A DNA stretch of 64,000 nucleotides from a virus (IMGVR_UViG_3300031521_001337:149487-213486), one strand, 5' to 3'. Shown: positions 13,104 through 25,473, counted from the stretch's first letter. Notes: generated from the sequence alone by a model not told the origin. Program-made: numbers and translations.

Positions 13104-13719
13104 AATTTTTTATATATTCATTAATTAATCGTTGAGATTTTATATCTCCATCATGAGCAATATAATGACAATATATACACAAAGTTATTCCATTAGTTTC
13201 ATCAAATTCTAATGAGTTATCAATTGATTTTGGAATAATATGATGAGCATGTTGTATAGTTTTTTCAGAATTACCACAATTTTGACAAGTATAATTATCT
13301 CGAGTTTTTACTAATTTTCCTCATTTTCTAAATGCGTCTTTTCTTCCTTCAATATGATTACATTCTTTTCATTCATAATGATTTTTACCTATTGTGTATT
13401 CTTCTGAACATTTTTTACAACAGAAATTATTTGTAGAATTAATAAGATGTTCTTTTCTATTAAAATTTGAACCACAATTAGTACATTGTATTGCTATTAT
13501 ATCTGAACTTTTATTTTTAACTTTACATTCATGCGAACAAAATTTAGAATCTCTATATTCTTGAACTTCATACTCTTTATTACATTCTTCACAAATTAAT
13601 ATCTTTCTTAATTTTCTAGAATTATGTGAACATTCTTGACTGCAATATTTTCTAGTTTTTATCCCTTGAAATTCAGCTCCACAATGTTCACATATTTTAG
13701 ATTCTTTCTTATAACCCAT
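13072..13719 (-). CDS. HNH homing endonuclease with zinc-finger repeats
   Basis: A 215-residue frame with Trp at TGA codons 13369 and 13321. The N-terminal half holds Cys-pair knuckles (CEHCGAEF, YCSQEC, CEECNKEY, FCSHEC, CTNCGSNF, FCCKKC). The C-terminal half is an HNH nuclease: YTCQNCGN, QHAHHIIPKS, then N-G-I-T-L-C-I-Y-C-H. It sits between two conserved structural genes, its 3' end overlapping the start of the next by 32 bp, as expected of an intronless homing gene. It is probably a selfish nuclease that cuts related phages lacking it. Confidence 0.85.
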
Positions 13720-13802
13720 ATTTTATTTTTTGATATTATACAAAAGTATAATAATTTTTCCATATAATATCTATAAACTGATTAAATTTTTAATTACAAA
13801 GA

Positions 13803-14942
13803 TTAAGCTTCAACAGTTTCTATAAGTCCTGTATTGTCTTGAGTATTTTCTAATATCTCATAAACTAACAACTTACCAGCTTTAAGTGCTATGTCTTCAT
13901 CTCCATCTTTATATTGTTTAAACATCTCTTCTAACTTGTCTGTAACATCTTTATTAAAAATGATTTCATTAAGTTCAATTTCTGCGTGTTGAGTTATAGC
14001 ACCACCTTCATCCATTGTTACAACCGGAATACCTTTATCAGTAACTTGTTCTGAAATTTCTTCTGGCAGATCGTGTTTTCTAGCATGTAATGCTCCATCA
14101 GGTATAACATTAAATTTACCACCATCTTCAAATACATCTATTTCAGGAACTTCAATTACTTCTATGATCGGTTTAACTCTTAAAGAATAATTAACCCGAT
14201 TTTTAATATTAGTCATTTGTAGTTTACTTCCGCGTTTTGCAGCTAATATATTAGTTGTTATACCTCCAAACAATTTCTGTTGATTTTTGGTAGCGATGTC
14301 TCCAAATGAATTCGCAGAAGCTAACATATTCTGTTTACTTTGAAACATAGAATTACCCGCAAGTAAATTCTGTTTATCATCATATTTAGTCAAATTGTTA
14401 GCATTTCTAGTTTTACCAGCTCAAGTACCTAATAAAGTCTGTTTCTTTCCAGCATTAGTATTCATATTAAATGAATATGCTCCAGTATCTAATCCAGTAG
14501 TACCTTGCTTTTTAGCTGTAGTTCCTGCAAATTTATTTAATGTTGTAAGAGCAGTAAGACCAGCTCCGATTCCCATTAATGCAGGATTACCAGATTTAAG
14601 CATCATACCAGCTCCTTTATCCATAAGTCCCATTGTACCCTCTTCTAAATCTGAGCCAGTTTCAGCACGTTTTAAACCTGCTGCTTGTAATCCAGTTTCT
14701 AATAGTTGTGGAGCTTCTCCAAGTATTTCAGATCCTACAGAAGCAGCGGGTGCTGCTCCTGGGATTTGTGTTGAACCTGATTTAATAGTAGATCCATTTG
14801 CATTCATACCTAAGTTTTTATTAAGTCCTTTTATAATTTTATTTATATCTAGACTATTTGTAGATAAATATGAATTCTTAGAACTTAATTGTTGTAAAGA
14901 TCCAGATGGTGTTTGATATTTTTTAATTAATTCTTTAGGCAT
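13803..14942 (-). CDS. crAss-like conserved virion-cluster protein
   Basis: A 379-residue protein from ATG 14942, read through the TGA at 14421. It starts MPKELIKKYQTPSGS, a K-Y-Q variant of the recurring N-terminal motif. A Gly/Ala-rich middle (GLMDKGAGMMLKSGNPALMG) suggests membrane or capsid-interior contact. The C-terminal third carries FEDGGKFNVIPDGALHARKH and a second EGG, which I recognise as a conserved crAss-like block near cargo genes. Its start overlaps the stop of the muzzle-type gene by 8 bp. No enzymatic residues are recognised. Cargo or assembly role is inferred. Confidence 0.7.
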
Positions 14943-17900
14943 AACTTATAGTGAATAATGTTCTTAGAGCATTAATGACTGCATATTGTGTACCATCATA
15001 TTTTACTCGTATTTTAATATATTTATCTCTAATTTTCATTTCATTTGCTTTAGTAAATAATAATTCATTATTTTTAACATAAGCATAAGTAAAATTAATT
15101 GGTTGAATTTGAATATCTCAAGAATCTTCCATATATTGCATATTACCTTTTACTCTACCAAATTGTTTAAGGTTTAAACCTTGTTGATAACTGTTAACTA
15201 ATTTTTCTTTAGTTTTATTATGTTCTTTAATACTTATATCTTTAGTACGTATTAAATTTCCATAAAATGAATTTGGTAAATTAATATCAAAATATTCACT
15301 ATTAGAATTACTATCTTTTTGTGTAATAATATAAGGAAGTTTTGGTGTTAAAGGTTTTGCAATTAAATAAAGTCTATAGCGTTCATCTAAATCTGTGATT
15401 CCAGTTAAATTAACTCCATTAACATTATTTATTGTGATGTTATTTAATTTTAATATTAAATCTTTATCTTTATTCCAATCAAATCCTTCGCCAACAACTT
15501 CATAATAAAATGAGTTGGGTTCTGCTAAATTAGATATAATTTTTAAGTTATTAAATATTTTCTGAACTCCAGGAATTCCATTAGCAACAAATTCAAATTC
15601 GAATGGATATTGGGCATCATACCAATAAGTTGGAAGAATTGTTCCTTGCTCTTCTTCGAATCCCGCAAATCCGTGTTTATACAAGTAATTAGATGCATTT
15701 TCATGCTTCTCTGTATTTGCAAAGGTATAAAAAATATTATTTATATTTTCTGAAAATTCTGGAAACCATGTATATTGAGTAACCCATTTGTTTGTAAGTT
15801 CACTATGACATAAATGTCAAGATACATTATTATATTTAAACACAAACATAACATCTTGTTTAAATGCGTTATAATGTGATTTTACAAAATTTACATTTAT
15901 ACTATTATCATAATCAGATTCTTTTAAATTAATATGATCATTTAAGAATTTTTGAATTTTCAAATCAGATATAACTTCAAATTGTTGTCCATTAGTTCTC
16001 CAAATCTTTTTAGCAACAGTATCAATACCGTAAATAAACTTAGATGTTTTAATTATAGAATCTGCTCACATAGATCCAAATGTATTTGATAATACTTTAG
16101 GATTTTTAGGAAGTACTGTATCAGTATTAATGTATACATTATCTCCTTGTGCATTTGTCATCATTGCTCTTTCGTTTACAGGAATCATTAATACTCCATG
16201 TTCCATAACAGCAATAAGTGTTCCATATCATTCCTCTAATTTTACAAGTTCACCATGTTCAAGAGTATAATCTTGATAATTTGGAGATTCGAATATACGA
16301 GTTCCATTTACAAATGATGATTGTTGTAATTTATTTGAATAATTGATTCTATTTGTAAATGAAGTTTTGATAAAAGGAACATCAGGGATTTCAAAATAAT
16401 TTTTATCTCCTAATGATTTACTAATACCTCCATTAATTATATGAGATTCAGGTAAACTATCTTGCATATCAATTGAATGATAAGGATAGAATCCTCTTTT
16501 CTTTTTATGAACAGCTTCTTCCATTGGATTTGAAAAATCTACATCTCTCATTGCTAAATTAGTATTACTGCAAACTTTAATTGTAACTCAATAACCTAAA
16601 GGAACTGCATTAACATCAGGTTTATTAATCTTCTGTGATCCAAATAATCCATTAATTTCAGAATACTTTTTGAACTTCTTACCATCAGCTTCAATTATTG
16701 AATTATTTCCAGGTTCTCCATCACTAGTTTCTCCTGAGAATGATGCAACAAAGTTTCCTCTATAAGTAAAAACGGGTAAAAGTTTTCTATACGATAATGA
16801 TTCAGTTGTAAGTGTTCCATCTGTTCCACCTGACTTAACAATTGTAGAAGCTTTATTAATAACTCTAAAATTTTTATATCAAGTTCAAGGATCTATAATT
16901 TTTTTATTAGTTGGAACTTCACCATCAGTAAAATTTCAAGTCATTCTTTGAGTTACTGTATTTATATAACAATCACCTCTAAAAATATTATTAATATATT
17001 TTGAGTCAGTTCCAGATAATTTACTTCATTCAATTCTATCAGTAATAGGAAAAAATGGAGAAGAATTATTATATCTTATTTTAAAGTAATCTTTTCAACT
17101 TACATTAAAATTATAATCTTTTTGAAAAATATTATAGTATTCACCATCAACAATAGCATCTGATTCAGTTGCTAAATAAGTATTAAATATACCTCTAACT
17201 TTAGTAGATGTATAATTTACATTATCATCAGTAACTGTATTTTCTAAATCTTCATATGCTCCATATTTAGGATCTGCATATTTAGAAACATCAATATCAT
17301 TACCTGCTTGTGAACTAAATGAGAATTTACTATTTTTAATTAATTCAATACCTGGTTCAATTAAAGTAATTGGGGTATTAATTTCTGTAACATCTGATAC
17401 TTTTGGAATAGTATTTTCTAATATTAAATTTAAATAATCTTTGGAATTATTTATAAATGATTTATTAGAACGAGTATACTTAGTAGTTCTTAATAAGAAT
17501 TCAGATGAATTAAAAAATGAATTAAATGTATTTACTTTTAAAGTAGCTTCTGGACAAAGTAATGCATTATGATTAATATCATCTACTTTAAATAAACTTG
17601 TTCCTAATTTAGGTTTACCTGAATTATTTGTAGGACTATTAGTTGTAGTTAAGAAAGATTGTCCAAAATGAGCATCATTAATATCTTCTTTATAATTGTT
17701 ATTTACAATTTTTAAAGTTGGAGTGTATGCTTTTGTTGATGTAGATATACCTACAGCCTGAGCTAATATAGTAGGAATTCTTTTTTGTCTAACAATAAAA
17801 AATCCTTTAGTTATGTCTTTTAAACCATCAATTATATCAGATCCTTCTAATACACTATTTCCAAGTTCATCATTTTGAAATGATACTTTTAAACCAATTG

Positions 17901-19194
17901 GTTTAATTGATAAAGTTCCATTCATCATTGACTTTTCAGTCATATCTATTTTGAATACACCTTTTACATTTTCATCAGTACCTTCGATTAAATAATCATC
18001 TCCATAATTAATATCATCTCCAATTTTAGGAAGATATGAATATATTGTATTTTCATTAATAACTTTTTTACCTCTAATATTAAATACTGGAGATAATGTA
18101 TAATCATTCATAATATAAACTATTCCTAATCGATAAACTTCTTCATCTCAATATCCTAATTTATAATATATATTATTTGCATTAAAATATTCATTTCCTA
18201 TAAATGGATATCTTTCATTATAATTTTCATCTAAATATCCAATGCCATTAGTATCATACATAGGAGTAGGTATAGCATATAAACTATACTTTTCTAATGT
18301 TTTAAATACTTCATAATTATTTGTAATATTTCCAGCAAAACAAATATTTTGACAAGTTGCCAATGTTTTTACTGAATCAAAATTTGCATATTTAATATTA
18401 ATACTATCTGTTGTAATTTCAGTATGATTTTCATAACCTGTAATAGAAATTTCAGTATTATTGTTTACAATTTTAAATTTGTCTTCAATAAAATATGTTT
18501 TAACTATTTCAGAATCTCCATCACCTGTAGATCTTGTATAATATATATTAATGTAATCATAAGCTAAATCTAAATTGTTTAATCTAAATTTAATAACTTT
18601 ATTACTATTCTCATCTAATTGACCTCCTCTTATTGATTTAGGTGAATTTACTGTTCCTATGTGACATATTACTTTTCCTGATTCAGCAATAAAATCTGAT
18701 TCATTTCCATCATAATCTGCTAATTTAAAATAAAAAGTATAATTTCCAACTTTCATATTACCACCATCTTTAATTCCTAAAAAATCAATAGTAGTAATTT
18801 TATTAGTATTCTTTATTAAACTTGCTTCAATTTTAAAATTGTCAGCTGAATAAATATTTGTGTCTAAGTTACCATGTCTATCTGCAATTTTATATTCAGT
18901 TGAACTTGTCAAATAGAATCTAGAATTTATGATTTTAGGAGGATTAACATCATCCGTAACTATTATATTTACTGAATCATCATAAGATACTTCAGTAGTA
19001 ATCGCTATAGGATGATCAATATTTACTTTTGCTACATCAGCATCTAATCTTAACGGTAAAAGAGATTTTTCAGGTACAGTTGCACTAGGATTCAATAAAT
19101 TATAAAAAGGAGCATATTCATATAACAGGGTTCCTGATTCAGGAATCCCGTATATAGAATTAGTTATTGATAAATTTATTATTGGTAATGCCAT
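14935..19194 (-). CDS. very large crAss-like tail protein (muzzle-type, 1,419 aa)
   Basis: One frame from ATG 19194 to TAA 14935, with many TGA-encoded Trp codons (18148, 17095, 16228, 15118 and others), so a standard-code gene caller would split it into pieces. It is beta-rich and repetitive in Asn/Thr/Ile, with a fibronectin-like region near the N-terminus (DGNESDFIAESGKVICHIG). Size and place (after ring proteins, before cargo genes) match the large tail 'muzzle' protein of crAss-like podoviruses. The typical muzzle N-terminus is absent here and is found instead on the gene two positions upstream, so the ancestral gene may have been split. Confidence in gene extent is high; the role is inferred. 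Confidence 0.75.
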
Positions 19195-19195
19195 T

Positions 19196-19843
19196 TTATT
19201 TTATTCTTAGTATATAATTAACTACAAAGTAAGGAGGCATATTATTATGAGGCATTGTTACTCCACTATCTCCACCAGCGTTACCTGTAAGACCTTGATA
19301 AGTACGTGCATTATTTTCACCAACTATTGTATTTGTAGCATTACCAGGCATTCCTGTAGTTACTTTATTATATACAAAGAAAGAACCATTATCATCCGCA
19401 ATACCATTTGGATGATTATGTACTGGTGATTCAGTAAGATCTAATTGATGTGAAAATTCACCTGCTGAAGCACCTAATTCAAGAGTTGCATATGCATATA
19501 ATGGAGGAATTCCTGCTTGAATTAATGATGATCCAGGTTTAATATAAGGAATACCTATAGTTGTAACTCCATCTCCTCCATAAACTAGAAACATAGGTCC
19601 CATTGTAGAAACAAATGAAGGATGACAATCTGCTACATTAACTGTTTGACCTGGAACATTACATCACACATATCCCTCTGGTGGTAACGTACTTGAGAAA
19701 AAAGGTTTAGGTATTCCTCAATCTGAATAATATAATGCTGAAATCATTTCATCATTTGCATTCACATGATCACCTCTCTTTATTTTATTCCCAGCTACTG
19801 GAATATAATTTTTTACAGCTGTTTTTATTGCTTCTAGTAACAT
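19196..19843 (-). CDS. tail collar domain protein
   Basis: A 215-residue protein starting MLLEAIKTAVKNYIPVAG, with TGA-encoded Trp in YYSDWGIPKP and PPEGYVWCNV. The latter is the usual 'P-x-G-W/Y-x-x-C' opening of phage tail-collar domains. The C-terminus (GVTMPHNNMPPYFVVNYIL) is the equally typical ending, and a central SPVHNHPNG supplies metal-binding histidines. Such domains form trimeric tips of short tail fibres. The gene lies between two muzzle-type genes, which is an unusual position. Confidence 0.82.
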
Positions 19844-19864
19844 ATTTTTATATTTTTTTTGTGT

Positions 19865-20974
19865 TTAGTAATAATCATATCCTTCATAATCATTGGAATC
19901 ATAATTAAAAACATTAGTTAGTAATTCAGAACCTGAGAGAGTATATTTATTTAAGTATATTGTTGGTAATTCATCTGTTACATCATCAGTAGTTCCAGGA
20001 TTATTAAATACAGGAGTTATACTAAATTCTAATATATTTCCTTCTTCAGAAAATGGAATAGTAATTATATAATCATCTGTAGGTGAACCTAATATAATAT
20101 CAGTTCATGTTCTTGTAGCTCAACCATCTAATGAATAGTTTATTCGTAAATGTGTAATATTTCAAGTAGTTTGATTATCAACAGAAATATTAAATGTAGC
20201 TTGATAACCTTGTCCATCTATTTGATCTAAATTATAATAATTTAAATGAAATAAAGGTAAATCTTCAAGTTCAACAGATAAAACTAATTTACCTTTAAAG
20301 TTATTTTTACAATAATATTTGAAAGTTGGATCATCAAACCAAAATTGGTCAGTTAATGTTCCACCTTTAAAACGTGCATATTCATTTCATACATCCGTTG
20401 TAAGGTCAATAAATCCATTAGTTAATTGAAGGTATAGTTTGACATTATATATTCTTAAATCTGATGAAATTCGTAAATTTCCTGAGTAATGATAGCGAGT
20501 TACATTTGATAAATCTAAATCAACTCCTTCAAATACAGTATATTCTCCAGCTTTAAATATATAATTATTTAAAACATTAGAAGTAAATAATGAATATTTT
20601 GTTGGATCATTAAATGTAAACTGAATTCCATTTCCTACTGATTCTTCTGTTAATATTTGTGGACATGGATAACTTCCAAACTCTACTTGATTAGTATTTT
20701 TATTAGCAGATACAATATATAATACTCCACCAAATTCTCTTATTCCAATTGGATAAAATCCATCTGTTAAAGATATATATTTTGGAGTTTCTTCTGTCCA
20801 ATCTGGTGCTTTAATCTTTGTATTTCCAGCATCATTTTGTAATGCCATTTCATCTGAATTAAAAGTTATGAAAGTTCCATTTATACAATCAGTTAATGTA
20901 TTAGAAGGCATCATAATTGGATTAATATCGTAATTTAATCCTTCAGAAAAAGTATTTATTGTTTCTTTTTTCAT
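19865..20974 (-). CDS. crAss-like tail protein with muzzle N-terminal domain
   Basis: A 369-residue protein read through TGA at 20387 and further TGA codons at about 20103-20165. Its first 120 residues (TFSEGLNYDINPIMMPSN, TDCINGTFITF, FYPIGIREFGGVLYI) match the N-terminal block I associate with the very large crAss-like muzzle protein. In relatives this block is normally followed in the same chain by over 1,000 residues. Here it ends after about 370, and the large remainder is a separate downstream gene beyond a tail-collar gene. ATG overlaps the TAA of the upstream homing endonuclease (TAATG). Confidence 0.75.
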
Positions 20975-21918
20975 TAATTAAAAATTTTATATTTAATTAT
21001 TATTTTCTGTCCATCTTTAGTTTTACAATATTTAGTTTTTCCAGATAATACATTAGATGTAGATGAACTTGTTATATTATAATAATCACAAACATCTTTA
21101 GCACAATTAAAAGTTTTAATAAAATTATTTTCAAAATCAAAAATATCAACAATTATTGGTTTTAAAATTTTTTTATCTTCTAAATTAAAATTATCATCTT
21201 TATATCTTCAAATTAATCTTAAATTTTCTAATTTACCACATGTTTGTACTATTCGTTTACAATTTTTTGTCACAGAACTAGGGTCAACATTATAAAATTT
21301 TGCTCCATCTTTAATACATTGAAATGTATTTATTAATGCTCCATCTTCTGTAAAAATATTAACCCCAAGTTGTAATCCTTCTTTTATTTTTTTAGATCTT
21401 TCAGGATTATTTTCACAAGCTATTTTAGTATTAATTTTTATTTTTTCTTTATGTCCTTCAGAAAGTGAAATATTTAATTTAGCTTGTCTAATTCTTTCTT
21501 TAGATTCATCTGATCTTTTTGTTCCTAATTGTAAATCTCTTAATTTTTTTCTAGTTTCTGCAGATACAATTCTTCCTTTACTCCCTATACCACCTAAATT
21601 AGAATTATATCCATTTTCAAAAGAATCAAACTCTTTAATGTAACTAATTTCTAATTCAAATAATTCGTTATATAAAGAATCTTTATCTATATTCCTACAA
21701 ATTTTAATAATTTCTCAATTAAAATTTTCTTCTCCATATTTACGGATTGCATTATAAAAATATGAATTTCGATCTTTATGCTTTTTATTTCTTGCAGCAC
21801 TTAGATGTTCGGTTTTTCTTCTTTTTAAAGATCTAATTGTTTCACCAATATAACATTTATTGTTTAATTTACAAGTTGCTTTGTAAATATATCCTTCATA
21901 TTCATTATCTTTCTTCAT
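20974..21918 (-). CDS. GIY-YIG homing endonuclease
   Basis: A 314-residue frame, read through TGA at 21715 and others. The N-terminal GIY-YIG nuclease domain shows GYIYKATCKLNNKCYIGET, the catalytic Arg in SLKRRKTEH, and a conserved Glu near residue 65. A NUMOD3-like basic region (GRIVSAETRKKLRD) and two IENR1-type helix-turn-helix repeats (for example FQCIKDGAKFYNV) follow and probably contact DNA. It is inserted precisely between two conserved tail genes, overlapping both, so transcription and coupling are kept. Predicted to be a selfish homing gene. Confidence 0.87.
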
Positions 21919-22924
21919 TTCTTAATTCTTGTCATGTTTTGTTAGATGGTGTGAACTTGTGTTCATAAGCTTCACCCATATATTCTAAATCTCTAACTTT
22001 TAAACTATCTGCTCAATAACTCCATCCTTTAAAAGTTTTACTTTTAAATCTAAATACATAAATATGTTTTGCTTTATAATAAAGTTCTTCCTTAATTTTA
22101 CGAGGAATAATATTATTAAATTTGACAATTGATTTGCTAGTTTTATTATCTTCTAATCATTTGTTAAATCCGGTTGGATTTAATCCTATATAGTAATATC
22201 CATCGAATGGAGTTTTCTTTCATCCTTCGATCTTTCTTAATTTTCTATCTCTACGAATACTGTATTCTTTAATCTGTATATCAGGAGTTAGTGTTAAATG
22301 TCCGATATAAGCTAAACAATTAATATGTCTTTTTGATATTATAGATATGGCACATCCATACTTTATAGCGGAATGCATACGTCTGAATCCATGTGTCAAT
22401 AATCTTTTTATTTCAGGTTTTGTAAAAGTATTGAATTCCATTTGAACTTCATCTATAAAGTCATCTAAGAATACATCTTTTGTTGTGTAAAATTTAACTC
22501 CAGAGTTAACTCCTTCCATAAATTTTCTCTTTAATTCACTCCCAATATATATGGGAATCATTTTAGGATATGCTCTAGTTTTAAAATAATAATTCATAAA
22601 ATATCCTGTAAAATCAGATTCTACAAAATCAACTTCTTGAAATCGTCCATTCTGACGTTGTGTTATAAATTTATCACCCGTTACAATTTCGAAGTCTATA
22701 TAAGACTCCGCAACTGTAGGGATTACAAATCTAACTCTATCATCAATAACTCTATGTAATATTAAACCAAGACAATATCTAAAAGGACCAGCTATAGCAT
22801 CTTCATATGTTGCATTTCATCCATAAGTATCATTAAGATTCCTTCATTTTTTATCAGTAACCTTTGTAGGAGTATTTGAATAAATCTCCCCAGGTGTTAG
22901 TCCATGATTAAATAATATACGCAT
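21905..22924 (-). CDS. crAss-like conserved structural protein (ring/tail connector cluster)
   Basis: A 339-residue protein from ATG 22924 (TAATG overlap with the upstream stop) to TAA 21905, with TGA-encoded Trp at several sites including 22220. It begins MRILFNHGLTPGEIYSNTP and has a mixed alpha/beta composition with a basic, aromatic-rich C-terminal third. I recognise it only as part of the conserved block between capsid and muzzle genes, where crAss-like phages encode ring and tail-hub proteins. The 3' end overlaps the start of the homing endonuclease gene by 14 bp. Confidence 0.68.
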
Positions 22925-23628
22925 TAACGAGTTGGTTTAAATGATTTACCGAAACGTTTTCTATCTCATGAAGAAGAAACATTAAGGATTTCATCCATTT
23001 CATTTTGATTTATATATTCGGGTACTCTAGCTTGAGTACACATTAATTTTCATTTCTGTTCAAGTAATTGAGACATTTGAATTATTCCTGAATTCATAGT
23101 AATTAAACCTTTCTTAAAAAATTCAGCTTGCGCACAAAAAGCCGCAACAGCATCAATCTCTCTAACATCTAAATAAGGTAATCCTTCTTCATCAACAATA
23201 ACTCCTTTATAAAGAATATTTATTTTATTAAATTTATCAGCTAATTGAATTGTGTTTCCGGTTTGTTGATATTTAATAAATTTACCTGATGAATATCCAA
23301 ATCCTGTATTATATTTTCTTGATTCAACATAACCTTCAATTCATCCATTTTGATTATTTCCAGCTAATGTTGTTGGTGTAGTCTTTTGATAATCTTCATA
23401 ATCTGCTGTAACAGCTTCGATTATATCACAATTACAAGGAAGATCTACATAAAAACTACCATCAGCATTTTTTTCAGCTTCAGTTTGGTAGTGATATCAT
23501 CTATATTGTTTGTTACCTATTTTATCTCAAGCAATTAAACCTAATGTTTCAAATTCATCAGGGTTTATTTCAAGACCGTATAATTGTCTCATTTGAGTAT
23601 ACGCTGTATTAAATGGAAATCTTTTCAT
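22924..23628 (-). CDS. crAss-like ring/connector-type protein
   Basis: A 234-residue protein starting MKRFPFNTAYTQMRQLYGL, recovered only when TGA is Trp (several sites, for example 23521-23530 and 22971). It contains an aspartate-rich strand region (YVDLPCNCDIIEAV), then IDAVAAFCAQAEFFKKGL helices. Such predominantly helical C-terminal halves after a beta domain are common in portal-ring connectors. Start and stop both overlap neighbours as TAATG. Role inferred from position; I cannot assign a specific ring. Confidence 0.65.
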
Positions 23629-24299
23629 TAATGAGGAGCTTGTGTGTTAGGTATGGGTTGAGCAGCCATTTGACGATAATAACGTAATTTCTTTTCAGTT
23701 AAACGTTTTTTAATCTCAGCTGATATAAATGTATAATTTTCTAAATCATCTCCAGCACAACAATCATATTGTGTGAGTTGTCTTGGATCTTTTGGTATAA
23801 ATATAATTGATACTTTCTTTAATAACGGAGTATTAAATACTCAACAATCATACATGTTATTTGCATTTGGTGTAGTATCAATATATACGTGAGGTTTATT
23901 AGAACCATGTCTAAGATATCTATGTGATCTAAATCCGTTAATTGTAGTATAAACTTTAAATACAATTTCTTTATGAATTGAACCTAAATAATCAATTGCA
24001 TCACAACTTAAATCATTTACTATTTGAGGAATTTCAAAATGCATTTCAGGTCTACTATAATCAGGAAGATTACAAGGACATTTATCTAATGATTTAGTAT
24101 CAACATCTACACAATTAATAGACATTACTAAATCTCTTTTTGGAACAATTCCTTTTAAAGAATATTCCTTAATAATTTGAAGACGTTCGTCAACACAATC
24201 ATCTTCTAATTGTTGTAGTGATAAATTAGGAGTACTTGTTATACCAGCAAGACCTCCAATAATATCATTATATATAGCTGATGCTAATTTAGTTACCAT
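23628..24299 (-). CDS. crAss-like conserved structural-cluster protein
   Basis: A 223-residue protein starting MVTKLASAIYNDIIGGLAG, read through TGA at 23841. The N-terminal half contains a Cys-rich stretch (SINCVDVDTKSLDKCPCNL); the C-terminal helix is basic and Gln/Arg-rich (LRYYRQMAAQPIP). It begins right after the terminator that follows the Ig-like capsid-associated gene and shares a TAATG overlap with the next gene. Tail/connector function is inferred from the cluster; I do not recognise a named family. Confidence 0.65.
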
Positions 24300-24313
24300 A
24301 AGTTAGATTTAAT

Positions 24314-24345
24314 AAAAAAGGGTGAGGCAAGACGCCCCACCCTTT
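24314..24345 (-). terminator. intrinsic terminator after Ig-like capsid-associated gene
   Basis: On the minus strand a 12-bp GC-rich stem (AAAGGGTGGGGC with GCCTCACCCTTT, one G-U pair) encloses GTCTT and is followed by TTTTTT. It is the strongest hairpin in the leftward cluster and probably sets off high expression of the upstream gene. Confidence 0.85.
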
Positions 24346-24361
24346 AAGTAATTAATTAATA

Positions 24362-25444
24362 TTAAGCGATTACTGTAATTGTGATTGTACCAGTTGCACC
24401 AGTAGCATCAGTAGCAGTAATTACTGTAGTTCCAGCAGCTACACCAGTAACTACACCAGTTCCAGCTACAACAGTAGCAGTAGCAGTAGTTCCAGAAGCG
24501 AATGTTACAGCTCCTAATGCTCCAACAGGAGTAATAGTAGTAGTATCACCTACGACGATTAAGTTATCATTAGTAGTTAATTGGAATGCACCAGCACCAG
24601 GACTAGAAGCTAAAATAGATAAACCAGTATTAGTAATTGCAGTTTCAAATGTTGTTACATTAGCAGCAGGTACATAGAATACATGAGTTGTGATTGAATT
24701 ACCTTCTGCGAGGATTCCATCAGCACTATCTTTTTGGATTTTGTAACGAAGTGTATATTGAGAATAGTTTCCACCAATGATTGGTCTTTCTTCTTTGTTT
24801 GTACCAAAGAAACGAGTGTTTTCATAAGTAGGGAACATAATTGATCTTACCATGAAATCGTCATCTCCAAAACCAACAAGACCAGCAGTTGTAACTGTAC
24901 CTGTAGCTTTTACTGTATATTCAGGTTGAATAATTGAGTTAGAGTTTAAAGTTAATGCAACTTCTTCAGTTTGTTTAATTGAGAAAAATCTTTGGTTATT
25001 ATCAGTAGCGGTTAATGTAATAATACCAGAACCACCAGAAGTAGCAGTGATATAAGAGAAACCGAATCTATCTTTAAGTCCGTTAATTTGAGCAATAAGA
25101 GCAGTTGCGTCAGTAGCAGCTACACCTGATGAAAGTACTTCAACTACAACCGGTTTTTTGAAATACAAATAAGTATTTGCATATTCAGAATTGGTTTGTT
25201 GAGATAATCTTACATCTACTTCTAATCTATTTACTAGCCCACTTGTTGAAGCGGCGATTGTAATTGAAGCTACTTCTTTAACACCAGCACTATAAGCTTT
25301 TTTATAAACGCTTACGATACCTGCTTTCTTGAAGAAATTTACTCTAGTTACATTCAGACCTTGGGCAGTTCCAGCATATTTAGCTGTAGAACCATTTGAA
25401 TCTAATTGAGAATTTAAAATTGTTGTTGTTGTAAATTGATACAT
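24362..25444 (-). CDS. capsid-associated protein with C-terminal Ig-like (Big_2) domain
   Basis: A 360-residue protein lacking Trp. Residues 1-270 are a beta-rich domain with Thr/Ala/Ser repeats and an ARG-poor surface. Residues about 280-360 have the bacterial Ig-like Big_2 pattern (TTITPVGALGAVTFASG, GVVTGVAAGTTVITATDA). Crassvirales encode auxiliary capsid or head-fibre proteins near this point, and Ig-like domains on phage heads can bind mucus or cell-surface glycans. It has its own strong terminator and a clean 29-bp leader, suggesting abundant expression. The exact virion location is inferred. Confidence 0.75.
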   Translation of the reverse strand: MYQFTTTTILNSQLDSNGSTAKYAGTAQGLNVTRVNFFKKAGIVSVYKKAYSAGVKEVASITIAASTSGLVNRLEVDVRLSQQTNSEYANTYLYFKKPVVVEVLSSGVAATDATALIAQINGLKDRFGFSYITATSGGSGIITLTATDNNQRFFSIKQTEEVALTLNSNSIIQPEYTVKATGTVTTAGLVGFGDDDFMVRSIMFPTYENTRFFGTNKEERPIIGGNYSQYTLRYKIQKDSADGILAEGNSITTHVFYVPAANVTTFETAITNTGLSILASSPGAGAFQLTTNDNLIVVGDTTTITPVGALGAVTFASGTTATATVVAGTGVVTGVAAGTTVITATDATGATGTITITVIA

Positions 25445-25473
25445 TTTTTATAGTTTATATCATTTAAAAATAT

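Noticed and set aside
14395-14916. Long plus-strand open frame opposite the crAss-like gene (similar ones at 9932-10933).
   Set aside because: Antisense shadow of a real gene; hydrophobic, Pro/Ala-rich composition from the complementary codons and no independent signals.
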